A stretch of 64,000 nucleotides of DNA, taken from positions 647,501 to 711,500 of the forward strand of contig OX457051.1 of assembly GCA_949752735.1 (NCBI GenBank). Direction: 5' to 3'. The position numbers were made by a program, and so were the translations under genes. This DNA is from Lumbricus terrestris (taxonomy: Eukaryota; Annelida; Clitellata; Crassiclitellata; Lumbricidae). Below are positions 10,320-21,739 of the stretch, piece by piece; the stretch's first letter is position 1, and each line of letters begins with the position of its first letter. The notes below the pieces were generated by a model that made no database searches, was not told the DNA's origin, and saw only the letters and a list, made by a program, of their open reading frames with translations.

Positions 10320-12470
10320 GATTCTAAAAAGAGATAGTTTTGATGGGTGTTTTAAACATCGATTTGTTGAAACACAGTGATCACGCGCTGACAAACAATT
10401 TACTAGACTGCATCTCATCCCATCATTTTCTACCTGACATACTACAACCTACACGTATAACAGTTACTGATACTACCTCTACACTAATCGATAAAATATT
10501 TACTAATACATGGCCTAGACATGTGAACTCTTCGATGATTGTCACTGATCACTTACCCATAATGGGGTGGTATCTTTTGCAACACACAAAGCAAGACAAA
10601 CCAACATCATAATAATACTACGTAACTATGAGAATCATAAATGATCAGGCGGTAGACCAATTTATACTGCTCCCATCGCAATCTGATTTCAATCCCGTCT
10701 CAGACCTGTGTACAGAAAACGATCCCCAAAAAGCATATGGAACTTTTCTTGATGTGTTTGCGAATGCATATAACACGGTTCCCACTGATAACAGTGAATA
10801 AGCGTAATCGTCAAACTTTCAGCCACCCTTGGATGACTAAGGGACTTCTAGCATCTTGTAGAAAGAAAACAAACTTGTATTTAAAATACATAAAAGAATC
10901 CAAACCCGACGAGTAAAAAACCGTTTATTACATATAGGAACAAATTCAAAATGGTCAAGATTAATGCAGAACGCTATAACTATGCTGCTGAATTTGTAAA
11001 ATATAATAAAGGTAATAAAAAACATGGAATGTCATAAAAAAAACTATAGTTAATTCGAAGACTGATGATACTATAATTGAATCACTGACAATTAATGGCG
11101 GGAAAAATCAATAATTACTTCACTGGAATTGCTCAGAATCTATCGAAAAACAATCCCGTTTCAACTAGTTCGTTTACGAATTACCTGAAACCCTCACCCT
11201 TTCATTCATTTGCTGTGATCCCAACATCGCCTGAAGAATTACTAGAGTTAAACCAAGCTCTGAAACTCACTCATAGTCCTGGACCGGATCGGCTTGATCC
11301 GAGAATAGTTGGTCCAAACCTGGATCGTATAGCAATCCCACTAGTCAATATAAGCAATTGTTCCTTAATAACAGGAATAGTACTCGATGAATCTACAGTT
11401 AGGCTACTCCAGTATTCAAAACAAAATAATAAAGACGACTTAACAAACTATAGACAGATATCGATATTGCCTTATATACTTCTCTAAATTACTAGAAAAA
11501 GTAATGCATCACAGTCTGCATATTATATAACTACATATCCAAATTCATTATTCTACACCCCTTTCAGAACGGCTTTAGATCAGGTCATTCGACTGCAATG
11601 TCACTGATAAATATCGAAGATCAGATTTCCGAAGCCATTGATAATAATGAATTTCCATAGGAATATTTTTAGATCAAGCCAAAGCATATCACACTGTTGA
11701 TCATGAGATACTAATTAAAAAATCAGAAAACTACGGTGTAAGGTGTATCCCTCTTTCCTGATTCAAAGATTATCTTAGTCATAGACAACAACGAGTCAAA
11801 TACAATGGCGCAACTTCACGCTGGAAATTAATTTAATTTGGAGTACCACAAGGATCAATATTAGGTCCTCTGCTATTCTTCTTATACATCAACGACCTTC
11901 CCAATATATCATCTATCCTGCATTTTCCGATGAGGAATTATTCCGAACCCTTAATGAAGAACTTGTACTAGTGTCTGATTGGATCAAGGCGAACAAACTA
12001 TCTCTTAACTTGACAAACCCCAACTACATTCTCTTCTACTCTCATAGGAAATCAACTCCACAACTGAGGGGAAAAGTCTATAATAATTATTATGGAGAAT
12101 ATCGATATTCCACAAGTTGAATATGTAAAATTTCTTGGAGTCTATGTGGTCCAACATTTAACCTGGAGTGTACACATAGAACATATTGCACTGAAACTGG
12201 CTAAAAATATAGGAATATGCCTACTAACTCGAATATCTTATTTACTGCTTAGAAACATTCTGCTCACCTTATACTAATCTGTGATATACCCGTACATATC
12301 CTAGTGTAACACGATATGAGCATCCAAGTGCAACTTTCGCCTTCACAGAATTATTGTTTTGCAGAAAAGAATTGTCAGATTAATAGCTGGTTCTCCTTAC
12401 AACTCGCACTCAGAAAAGTTATTCACGCAGCTCGGGATTCTAAAAGTTTTACAAGTTAAACAATTGCATA
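10320..12470 (+). mobile_element. CR1/Jockey-superfamily LINE, decayed copy 1
   Basis: Broken frames give the end of an APE-type endonuclease at 10340-10610 (NIDLL..., STLIDKIFTNTW, DHLPIM), an RT start at 11095-11487 (SPGPDRLDPRIV, then NYRQISILP), a later RT block with GVPQGSILGPLLF at about 11840-11890, and the C-terminal LGVYV...LTW block at 12092-12277. Internal stops and frameshifts make it inactive. It is nearly collinear with the copy at 21740-24165, at the same place in the duplicated unit, so the insertion preceded the duplication. Confidence 0.8.
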
Positions 12471-13795
12471 TGTGTGAATTCATGCATCGATAGTCTTATT
12501 ACACATTGCCTATCTCCCAAGCCAATCTCTTTACCCTAACCTCAGACATACGCTCCTACAACACGAGAAACCTAGCCTCATATAGAACTGAACGTGCCCC
12601 AACAAACTCTAGAAAATTCTCCATTAGGCCTAAGTGTGCAGGTCCCGATGAATGGAACAGAATACCTCAAAAACCTTCGCAGTATCCCAAATCTTAAATT
12701 AATTAAGCCATAGATGTAAAGAAAACGATGGAAATGGAATTTTTAAAAAGGAAAACGTCGTGTTATTCGAAAAAAAACGGGGGAAAACGCCAACAAATGG
12801 AAACGGAAAATAATTTGACTTTGTATAAGATATTCACCTGCATTTTAAACTTAAAACCAAATCTATGCAATTTTCTCCTACTATTATTAGTAAATAACGC
12901 AACTTTATTAGTAGACCAAACTTAATGATAAGTAACTTTAATCTACAACATTTAATTATCTTTCTTATAGATTTGGTTTAAAAAGAAAATGAGAAAAATT
13001 TAAAGGTAATCAAATTCTTTCAAATTTAAATTGTGAACATAGGTACACATAAGAATGATAAAATCATGCTGATCAAGATAGCACAATTAAAATCTAATCA
13101 GAAGTAAAGACTATAAGCTTAGATGTATACTGAATTATATATACAATATAGGCTAGTAGGCTACATAAAATTGTATCCTAAGTAAGCTTAGTCTAGACCT
13201 AAGATGTTTATAGCAAGATAACTCTTATAAATTTCACTTCCTGTAGTGACCTACTACATGTAGGCCTATTTCTAAAATGATGACGTTAAAGCAATTAAAT
13301 AATGACATCAGTTAGACTTGCTGAATTCTTGAGAATACGGTGAAAATGTAAGGAATATCAGAAAAAATAAAATTAACGAAAATAATAAAAAAATTATCTA
13401 CTTAATTACCCTTACTTAGTGTTTCCTATTTTCCTACTTAGTCAAGGTTTGATGTTTTTAGTTAATTTTTCTTACTTTACATAGTTTTGTATTGATTTTT
13501 TAGTTAATAGTTAGTGGGTCTATTTCTAAAATGATGATGTGAACAATTGAACATGAGTTCACATAAGAATGATAAGATGTGATGTGATGCTATATATCTT
13601 GTTTGCTCCTGTGCTCTATTGCTTTAACGGCATCATTTTAGATGCTTAACATCATCATGTTTAAATCTACATTATTATGTAGTATCGTGATGTTAAACAT
13701 TGGGTCGATTAGTTTTCTTAGTTAAGTTTTCATTTATAATGATGGAATATAGAATATAAATTTCTGTAGACGTCACGCTTATAATTGTAGTGAAC
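12471..13795. other. Insertion within LINE copy 1, no gene recognised
   Basis: This stretch interrupts the LINE relative to its paralogue at 23970-24000. It includes a further piece of LINE C-terminal-like sequence at 12506-12697 (RSYNTRN...WNRIP) and AT-rich DNA with GTAGGCCTA motifs. Confidence 0.5.
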
Positions 13796-13985
13796 CTGTT
13801 AACGCTTAGGCCTAATACCAGAAAATGTGCATAGGTGGCCCTAACCAGCGGGACTCTGCAGCTCCTTTTGCATGGGTTCCCGTTTGTTACCAAAAGTTTT
13901 CATGTCTATTTTGATGTGATGCCATATCCTGTTTGCTTCTTGGCTCAATAAAAAATTGATTGATTGATTGATTGATTGATTAATA
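13796..13985 (+). mobile_element. 3' end of LINE copy 1 with (TTGA)n tail
   Basis: Matches 23995-24165. It ends in GGCTCAATAAAAAATTGA followed by tandem TTGA units, a simple-repeat tail typical of this LINE superfamily. Confidence 0.7.
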
Positions 13986-15375
13986 ACTATAAGCGTCTTT
14001 CGCTGTAATTTATCAGCAAGAGATACATGTAGCCTACATGTATTTAGGCAACGGTCGTGCTATCGTGGTCGCACAATGACACAACTTTATAAGTAGGCCA
14101 AAATTAACTATAAGTGACATTGATCTTGAACAGTAATTTTTTTTATAACTTTGGTCTAATAAGAAATTGATAAAAATTCAATGTATTGAAATCATATCAA
14201 ATTGAAATTGTAGGGTATAAAAATAAGTCCGCGTAAGTTTATGCTGATCGACATAACGCAATTAAAATCTAATCAGAAGTGAATAGGCTACTATAGATGT
14301 GTAGGCCTACCGGTACTAAATTATATATTGTACTTAAAATTGTTACTTATAAGCCTGTATGACAAAGACTTTTATTAAAAAAATAACTCTTGTAGGTTAC
14401 ATATCTTGTATGTAACTACCACATGTATTTCTTAAATAACACTACTCGGCTGAATCATTGAGAGTGGCCTACAGTGAAAGCGTATGGAATCAGACAAAAA
14501 TAAAATGAAGGAAAATAATGACAGACAGTAAACAAATAATTAAATAAAGCCATATAAAAATAATAAGACGGAATAAAACGATTCGAAAACCCCGAGTCAA
14601 AAATAATAAAAACGAAAAGAGCATGTTTTACACGACAACGGCTACGATATTCGAGGGTCATTTGGATCGGTGTTAGAGGGAGCCATTGAATGCGGAGAAT
14701 ATACATGTATGAACGAGAGGCACGGATACTAAATGAACTTAGTTTGGCACAACAGAATGGGATCCTGGCAGGAGTTACGAATGAATGTCGCTCTATCATT
14801 TGGAAGCGAAAACAACTTGGGTGTAGGCCATAGTGCTCAGCGATATTTAAATAAATACGTATTACATAATCGTAATCTCTAGACTTCTACAGCGCCCACA
14901 AGAGCCAAGGCGCGGGAACCAGCTTATTCACAGACGCTTAATCAAAACAAAATAAGCTTACATATAATTATTATTGTACACGACTGGCGAATAAAAATTT
15001 AAAAAAATTTCCATATGCTCTCAATAACTCCGTAAAGATCTCGAAGTGTGGAACGTAGGAAACCAAAGTTCTCTCATTTTTCTCATTTGACTATAAACTG
15101 ATTTATAACATTGACCATAATGTCACACGGATTCCTACATCTTCCATGTAACCTTGCCTTTGGGGTCACACTCAGCAACTTCTGCACTGTGCTTTTTATG
15201 GCGCATTGAAGCTCTAAGTACACAGGCCGTGTCTTGACAGTAGACTAACTCAAGAACCCTTTTCCTCTAACACTTAGCATCAACAACCAGACAGACAGGC
15301 GCCTTTTACGGTTGCCGCTACTTTACTTTATGTTTAAAATGTTTTTATTACATTATTATTACTATTATACTTATC
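13986..15375 (+). other. Duplicated 5' flank of peptide gene B
   Basis: Collinear with 24166-25020 upstream of gene C. The stretch at 15120-15330 also resembles 38745-38870 upstream of gene D. Homology to C stops at about 15375, just before the promoter and exon 1 would be expected. No coding sequence was seen. Confidence 0.6.
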
Positions 15376-15439
15376 TAAATTTATTCAATTAAAGTTAAAA
15401 CATCTATTTCAACACTATATTCATTCAAGTTATAATCAG

Positions 15440-15880
15440 CATCATTGATGCGACAAACTGACCTTGACCATAACCTCATGACCTTCAGATGACCTCTTAT
15501 GGCAAAAACAATGTCAGAAATGAATTCTACATAACCTGAATCAGTAACATTAGAGGTATAACACATGTATATGCTGTAATAAATGAAACATATGAAACTC
15601 AGTGACCTTGACCTTGACCTCTACAACCTCAAGATGACCTCTGATGACAAAAGCAATATCATAAATGAATTCTACATACCTGAATTAGTACCATTAGAGG
15701 TATTACACGTGCATAAGCTGAAAGAAATGAAAAAGATGAAAAAATGCCCTTGACCATGACATTATGACCTCAAGACGACCTCTGATGACAAAAACAATAT
15801 CAGAAATGAATTCTACTTACCTGAATCAGTACCATTAGAGGTATCACACGTGCATATACTGCAGGAAATAAGGAAGATGA
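15440..15880. repeat. Tandem repeat of about 150-170 bp, roughly three units
   Basis: Each unit repeats TGACCTTGACC, ATGACCTC, GACCTCTGATGACAAAA, AGAAATGAATTCTAC and ACCATTAGAGGTAT. It stands where gene B lost its promoter and exon 1. Confidence 0.75.
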
Positions 15881-16059
15881 ATTTTACAATATGGCGGGCG
15901 GCGGCCATATTGGATTTGTCAATTACGTCATTCGTGACGTCATGCCAGACAAGCACCTCGGTGATTTTTCATGTCCAGGGACCCACTGACCGATTGGAAG
16001 TGAGAAACTCCCCCAACACCATTTTGCAAACGGGACCTCATGGCACATAAAGGACTACT

Positions 16060-16836
16060 ACTCGAACCGTCCGCTCCTGCGTTATGGATCGAACACCATA
16101 CGATCTGAAGAAGGGACACAGCAAGGCGATCCTTTGGGTCCTCTGGAGTTCTGCCTTGTCTTACAACCACTTTTGGTCAAACTGAGATCAATTCTGCGTG
16201 TTGGTTACCTGGATGACCTGACATTGGGTGGTAGCAGGGAGACAGTGGCCGCTGATGTCCTTCTGATTGCGCAAGAATCGAGGAACCTTGGTTTGACATT
16301 AAACCGCAGCAAATGTGAAATCGCCTGCCACAACTCACATGCACTACTTGATGACCCGGCGTTTGAAGGTTTTACGAACATGACCTTTGAGGAGATGACT
16401 TTGCTGGGTGCACCTCTGATGCCAGGTCCAGCTGTGGAGATGGTCGTCGGATCGAAGGCCAACGATCTTGATAGGGCAATCGCAAGGCTCTCCATGCTGT
16501 ATACACATGATGCTCTGGTTCTGCTCAAAAACAGCTTAAGCGTTCCAAAGCTGCTTTACAGCTTGCGCACAGCTGTATGTACTGACTGTCCGGGCTTGGC
16601 TCGGTTCGACAACTTATTAAGAGTAGGTCTGTCAACCATCTTGAACGTGGACCTTGACGACGACCGCTGGCTCCAGGCTTCTTTGCCTGTCAGAGATGGT
16701 GGCCTTGGAGTTCGTTGTGCATCAACGCTGGCACTTTCTGCCTTTCTGGCTTCCGCCGCTAGCACGAGCGAACTGCAGGCCTGCATCCTACATACAGAGC
16801 CAGCTGATGTTCCATATGTTCTTGCAGACTCCACCG
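16060..16836 (+). mobile_element. Non-LTR retrotransposon RT fragment
   Basis: RT motifs follow one another: QGDPLGPLEF at about 16120, then GYLDDLTLGG at about 16203 (the catalytic box, YLDD instead of the usual Y/FADD), then the thumb and connector to GGLGVRCASTLALSAFLASA. The frame 16134-16830 is open for about 230 codons. It is the same family as 26317-27610 (minus). The endonuclease part is lost where Helitron-like sequence begins. Confidence 0.72.
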
Positions 16837-17100
16837 GCGAAATTTGGTTTCCCGGAAAAATTTCTGTCCAATTGCAACGTTTGAGGTGAATAAGTGTGAA
16901 ACTGTGCATGGCAACTGCTGAAAAAAGTAGAGGGAATTAGGGTTTTTGTCTCCCACCTTGGCGACCCGCCTATGACCTGCCCCGGGTCTACCCCGACCCT
17001 CCCTGAGATGGATAGGAGTCGATTGCTTCAAAACTGTGGCCGTCTTCATCTAACAAACAAACAAACAAGCAAAGCCACAAACACACAGACTTACGAAGAT
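16837..17100 (-). mobile_element. Helitron-like remnant in intron 1 of gene B
   Basis: Matches 29495-29720 in gene C, including GTTTGAGGTGAATAAGTGTG and the 5' end reading (minus) TCTGTGTGTTTGTGGCTTTG. Only a scrap of the minisatellite remains (CTCCACCGGCGAAATTTGG). Confidence 0.5.
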
Positions 17101-17203
17101 ATAATTATATGAGATTAGTGACCAAGAAGTTGATAGAAGTTGAACGTATGTTCGGAGTAAAGATTGCATATTGCGCATAAGTGTCTTGCTATTTTTTAAA
17201 CAG

Positions 17204-17350
17204 GACGTGACAATGGAGAAATACAAAGTCTGTATGAAGAATGGAAGACAATTCAACCGGAGGGAAGTTCTACATCGTTCGAGAGTTATCTCAATTGGCT
17301 GCAAAACCAAAAGACTTCGCGAGAGCTCGACGCTGACGCTGTTGACGCAG
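17204..17350 (+). CDS. Cysteine-rich peptide gene B, exon 2 (acidic pro-region)
   Basis: The exon is 147 nt, phase 1 at both ends, between acceptor TTTTTTAAACAG and donor GTAAAA. It encodes 49 residues of acidic pro-region (about 10 Asp/Glu against 4 Lys/Arg), including SLYEEWKTI and SYLNWLQNQKTSRE. It differs from exon 2 of gene C by two nucleotides, one silent and one Thr to Ala. It joins in phase to exon 3 at 20567. Pro-regions of this kind usually neutralise a basic peptide and are removed at Lys-Arg. No exon 1 was found between 15375 and 17203, so this copy may be silent or may use a different first exon. Confidence 0.75.
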
Positions 17351-17524
17351 GTAAAATATGCATACGCCATAATTCGTCGCCATGAGTAAGCTTAGCTAAT
17401 TCTGACATGCAACGGGATCCATGTTTTCGATTCTATCTCCATGCACAAAACATTCAGCATACGTTTTTTTATTCGTTTTTAAGATTATGTATTTCGTAAA
17501 ATGGATTGCATCCAATTGCATAAT

Positions 17525-17593
<69 letters not shown>
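17525..17593. repeat. (AAT)n microsatellite
   Basis: It directly precedes the retrotransposon fragment in intron 2 of gene B. Confidence 0.95.
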
Positions 17594-17595
<2 letters not shown>

Positions 17596-19475
17596 CCTAA
17601 GAGAATGCTTTGTCAAGCTTGTTTTCGCTAACGCCATAAAAACAGCCTGAGTCGCGATGTCATGCTGAAGGCCGCGCTTGAAGCTATCCCCGAGAATTAA
17701 CCTTTTTTGTCCATCAGGCTTATGGGACCGCCTCTCTTCTTAGGTTTGGCAAATTCTCAATTCCTTCACAAATGGGGCCCCAACAAGGGGACCCTCTCGG
17801 CGCTTTACTCTTTTGCCTGCCTCTGCAGACCATTCTTCGCTCTTTGCAGTCGACATTCCAATTATGGTACTTGGACGACCCCTCCTTGGGAGACCATAGG
17901 GAGACAGCAGCCCGGGATGTCGGACTGATCCGCCATCTCGGTCCTGCAATGGGTCTCCATCTGAACTGCGACAAATGTGATTGTACTCCCGCAGCGGGGG
18001 CTTCGGGGACGATCACCGCTGGTCGGATTTCCAACGCCTGGACAGTCATTCGATCACCCTACTTGGGGCACCCTTCTTCAAGGGACAGGCTTTAGATGGC
18101 TGCCCTGGTGTTCGACAATGTGGACTCTTAGGTGTTACCATCAAAAACCTACATAGTGTGCCATCTCAAAGCGCCATTATACTGTTAAGATCCTCATTTG
18201 TTGTCCCTAGGATTAGTTATCTGCTCCGCTGCTACCCTTGCTCTAACCACTCAACCTTAGAAAGGCTTGACAACATCATGAGAGAAGGCCTTGAATCCAT
18301 CGTCAACATCAAGCTAGACAACACCCAATGGCTGCAGGCCACGCTGTCCATCAGACATGGCGGTCTGGGCGTGAGGAGGGTTGAATCGCTGACTTCTTCT
18401 GCCTATACGCATTTACTGCAACAGCCCTTGCACTCCAGTCAGCCTTTCCTGGTCTCAGCTCGGTGGCATCCCATCCGCATATGGGTGATATCTTGATGGC
18501 TCGTAGGAAAACACTTCTATCTTGTGTCGACCCGTTGCCGGCTAAACAGGCAACTTGGGACAAGCCAGTGATCGAAGCAGATAAATCGCCAATTTGGGAT
18601 AACAACAATAACCAAATTGACCGAGTGCGCTTGCTGGCAGTGAGCCCCATTCACTCAGGCGACTGGTTGACAGTCCTTCCAATCCCATCGTGAGGCCTCT
18701 GTGTCAGCAATGAGGCAGCGAGCGTGGAAGTTGGCCTTCGGTTGGGTCTGAGTCTCTGCAGCCCACATCCATGTGGCTGCGGTGCTCTGGTGGGCCCTGA
18801 TGGCCAACACGGTCTCGCATATAGATTGGCTTTTGGGCGGTCCCTACGTTATCACGCCATCAATGATATAGTCTGGCGGGCGTTGCAGAGAGCTGTTGTC
18901 CCAAGTTCTAAAGAGCCGTCTGGTCTATCTCGAATAGACGGCAAGATACCTGGTGGGGCCACACTGATCCCCTGGGCAGCAGGCAAACATCTGGCCTGTG
19001 ATGCCACGGTGATACACACCTGCGCGGCATCCTACATCACTTACACAGCGAATGTGGCGGGATCCTCTGCGGAACAAGCCGCCGTAGGCCCTACGTAAAA
19101 CCGAGAAGTATGTGGGGGCCGCCATCATCACACCTCTTTGTTCCCATTGCCCTGGAAACACTGGGCCACATCAACTCTGCCGGTCTCAGCTTCATCCGCG
19201 AGGTTGGTCAGCGTCTCTCGGTCGTCTCTGGAGCGCCGCGAGAGGTGACCTTTCTATTCCAGCGCCTTTCTATCTGTATTCAGCGCTATACAGCGCCATA
19301 GCATTTCGTGGCACTTTTACTATACTGTTGCGGAGGACGAGGCCTGATTTTCTAAACATTGAACAACGGCGCCAAGCATAATTTGTTGAAATCCCGAGAG
19401 ACACAAGTTACCTCGGGGAAAAAAATCCCGAGGGATCATTGATACCTCAGGTAAAAAATACAAAAATAATAATAA
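17594..19475 (+). mobile_element. REL-type non-LTR retrotransposon, RT plus endonuclease, decayed
   Basis: It starts in the RT (FVKL..FANA) and passes GPQQGDPLGALLF and WYLDDPSLG at about 17772-17890. The endonuclease part (18724-19100) has CGCGALVGPDGQHG, RYHAIND, then IPGGATLIPW (PD changed to PG) and CDATV. Several frameshifts are present. The 3' end at 19390-19460 has two successive hairpins (CCCGAGAG...CCTCGGGG, then CCCGAGGG...CCTCAGG). Trinucleotide arrays lie at both ends. Collinear with 30161-32170 in gene C. Confidence 0.78.
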
Positions 19476-19480
19476 GAAAA

Positions 19481-19530
<50 letters not shown>

Positions 19531-19531
19531 A

Positions 19532-19623
<92 letters not shown>

Positions 19624-19648
19624 ATAATAATAATAATAATAGTAATAA
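19476..19648. repeat. (TAG)n microsatellite grading into (TAA)n
   Basis: About 150 bases of TAG units with a TAATAATAA end lie at the 3' end of the retrotransposon and at the tail of the minus-strand SINE that follows. Confidence 0.95.
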
Positions 19649-19992
19649 TCTTCATTTAATCACTCAATCTGACACACCGCAGAATGATTACAAGTACATG
19701 TTATACGAAATACGGCCCACTATAGCACGACACGCAGGTCGGCTTTGCAGCAGTAGGTTCGGTAACTTAACACCAATGGCCTAAGTACTGGATCACTCCT
19801 GGTCGGCCAAGCCAGAAGTGGGAGGGGCTATCTTTATTTTTAGCAGAACCCGAGTCAAACAGCACAACAGCAATGCGCCAATGGCAGCTAACAGAAATTT
19901 TAATAAATTAATGCCCTGAGCGAGGCTTGAACCGGGTCGCGCGGATGACAGTTTAACGACCAGCGCTCTCTCCACTGAGCTACTGGACCCCC
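19649..19992 (-). mobile_element. tRNA-derived SINE (family 2)
   Basis: On the minus strand the head at 19992-19910 is tRNA-like: A-box TAGCTCAGTGG and B-box GGTTCAAGCC, with correct spacing for a pol III promoter. A body of about 250 nt without coding follows, ending in an ATT-rich tail. The head is not an intact tRNA gene because the 3' acceptor half is replaced by the SINE body. Confidence 0.65.
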
Positions 19993-19994
19993 CC

Positions 19995-20026
19995 CCAATA
20001 ATAATAATATTAATAATAGTAATAAC

Positions 20027-20108
<82 letters not shown>

Positions 20109-20135
20109 GTTATAATAATAATAATAATAATCCAG
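19995..20135. repeat. (AAT)n microsatellite
   Basis: AAT run with a few TAGT interruptions. Confidence 0.95.
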
Positions 20136-20566
20136 CGATTTAATGCGGTGGCGTTCCGCGGCTCTTTTCCTGCACTGGATTTCAACGACGGATAGGTGTC
20201 GTTCCAGACGTTTTAAACTTTGCAACCTAATTAGTGCGTAAGTCCCTGAGGGATCATAATTATATACCTCTGGGCAAAAAATAATAATAAATGCTTTCAA
20301 TGCTGTTGCCTTCCACACATGGGCGGAGTTTATCAGGGCTGGGACTAGGTCCCCAAGACGGCCCAGATTCAGCTTTTTACCGTGAAAACTATATTTTTCA
20401 CGGGCTATTCCTTTCTCATGGAATTGGCCGGAAACGACTCCGAGTAGGGTGCTATACAACTATTGTCACAATACTTCATTCAACTTTTCATATAGCGCTT
20501 TTTGTGAGTGTCATAAAGCAAACCTGTATCAGTACACTCACTCACGAAGACTTGTTCTGTTTGTAG
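20136..20566 (+). other. Intron 2 of gene B, conserved unit DNA
   Basis: A retroelement hairpin tail lies at 20241-20290. 20290-20400 matches 7126-7220, and 20410-20566 matches the 3' intron ends of genes A and C. Confidence 0.6.
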
Positions 20567-20655
20567 GCGATGGTGCTGTCATTCAGAAGCGAGAATGTCA
20601 TTGGAAATGTACGAGCGGCTCTAAGACAAAATGCAAAGTTAAATGCCACGATTAG
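20567..20655 (+). CDS. Cysteine-rich peptide gene B, exon 3 (Lys-Arg site and mature peptide)
   Basis: After a TTTGTAG acceptor the exon reads GDGAVIQKR and then a 20-residue mature peptide to TAG at 20653-20655. Cysteines sit at mature positions 2, 6, 14 and 18 (CX3C-X7-CX3C), starting with CHWKC and ending KCKVKC plus two residues. It carries five lysines and two acidic residues, so it is basic. CX3C...CX3C is the disulfide frame of helical-hairpin peptides (alpha-hairpinins, kappa-hefutoxin type); only the spacing is shared, and homology is not claimed. The propeptide would come from exon 2 at 17204. Confidence 0.8.
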
Positions 20656-20880
20656 CCCTGCGTCATCTGCTCGTCCACAGTGAGCCGCCGCCAGAACGAC
20701 GCATTGCAGAGTTCCTGCTTTACTTGAACTCTCACGAAACGGTCATAAATTAATTAATTTTGCATTGCGTTGAATACCATGCTCAAAAGGAGCACGGCGA
20801 TTAATTTAGTTGGAACTATTTTCGTGCATTTCTCTAATTAAGGCTTAAATATAGTTATTTTCATTAATGAATTTCTTTCC
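20656..20880 (+). promoter_or_regulatory. Conserved 3' UTR of gene B with stem-loop
   Basis: Nearly identical to the UTRs of A and C. The stem-loop at 20777-20797 has arms CCATGCTC and GAGCACGG around AAAAG, with one mismatched pair. Confidence 0.55.
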
Positions 20881-20964
20881 GTTTATTTTACCCTGATTGC
20901 TATCTAATAAATTATGTTAAATCATATTTTTGCTATTCATATTGCGAGATTTTCAATGTTTGCT

Positions 20965-21190
20965 TGTATTTGTTTGTATGTGCACTTGTTATAGCGCCCT
21001 TCAAGCTCGCTACTCAGAGGCGCTCCCAACTGCAGCGCGATCACTGCATCGGAGTTTCACGCCGAAGCACCGAGCAATTGCGAGTGAAAGACCTGCCCAA
21101 GGTCCTTACGCGGCGAATTGAGGTGGATTGGAACCTGCAACTCACCGGCTGCAAGGCAACAAACATACCCGCTACACTTCAGCGCTCCAT
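20965..21190 (-). mobile_element. tRNA-derived SINE (family 1)
   Basis: Same position in the unit and same sequence as 9531-9757, so it was present before the unit duplicated. Confidence 0.7.
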
Positions 21191-21739
21191 AATTGTTATA
21201 ACAATTGAATATTTCCAAAAAACGGAAATTGTAAGATGACTGCGCCACTGCGCAAGAGTTTGGGAGACTAACCCTAAACCCCAGGGCGCTTTGGACACAA
21301 ACAAATCTGTCCATCCTATAAAGGTGTCTCTAGGATTTTAAAAGGTCGATAACTGCCCTTCAAACGACAAAGCATTCAAAACCATAGCAATGGACAACGA
21401 AAGTTTTTAGCATATTTTCATGTTGTATTCCTAACGGTTGAAAATTTCGTGATATAGTCTATAATTGACAGCAGATGATTAACATGGTGGCATAAACGAC
21501 TGTTCTGATTATATTTTGTGTCAAAACGTTTTTATCGTCTGATTATTGAACTGAATGACTCGTGATCAGACAACCACACAAGTTATAATGAACGTTGTTT
21601 GCTGCTAAGCGGTTGACCCACTGATCTTAGCACTGTTTAGCTGAGGGGTTTGTGGCTTTGTACAAAAGGTTGTAGGCCTACAAAGGTTGTTATCAGAAGA
21701 CAATCTGCTGTCAATATGAACACAAGATTTTAAAAAAGA

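Noticed and set aside
15440..15880. CRISPR-like array
   Set aside because: The repeats are long, directly abutting and diverged, with no unique spacers, and the context is an animal genome.
17171..17389. 72-codon frame overlapping gene B exon 2
   Set aside because: It is out of phase with the pro-region that is conserved in genes C and D; same for 29799-29999, which reads through the intron into exon 2 of C.
19910..19992. Possible functional tRNA gene on the minus strand
   Set aside because: A and B boxes are good but there is no closed acceptor stem and the sequence continues as a SINE body; also rejected for 62440-62515, where the anticodon stem fails to pair.
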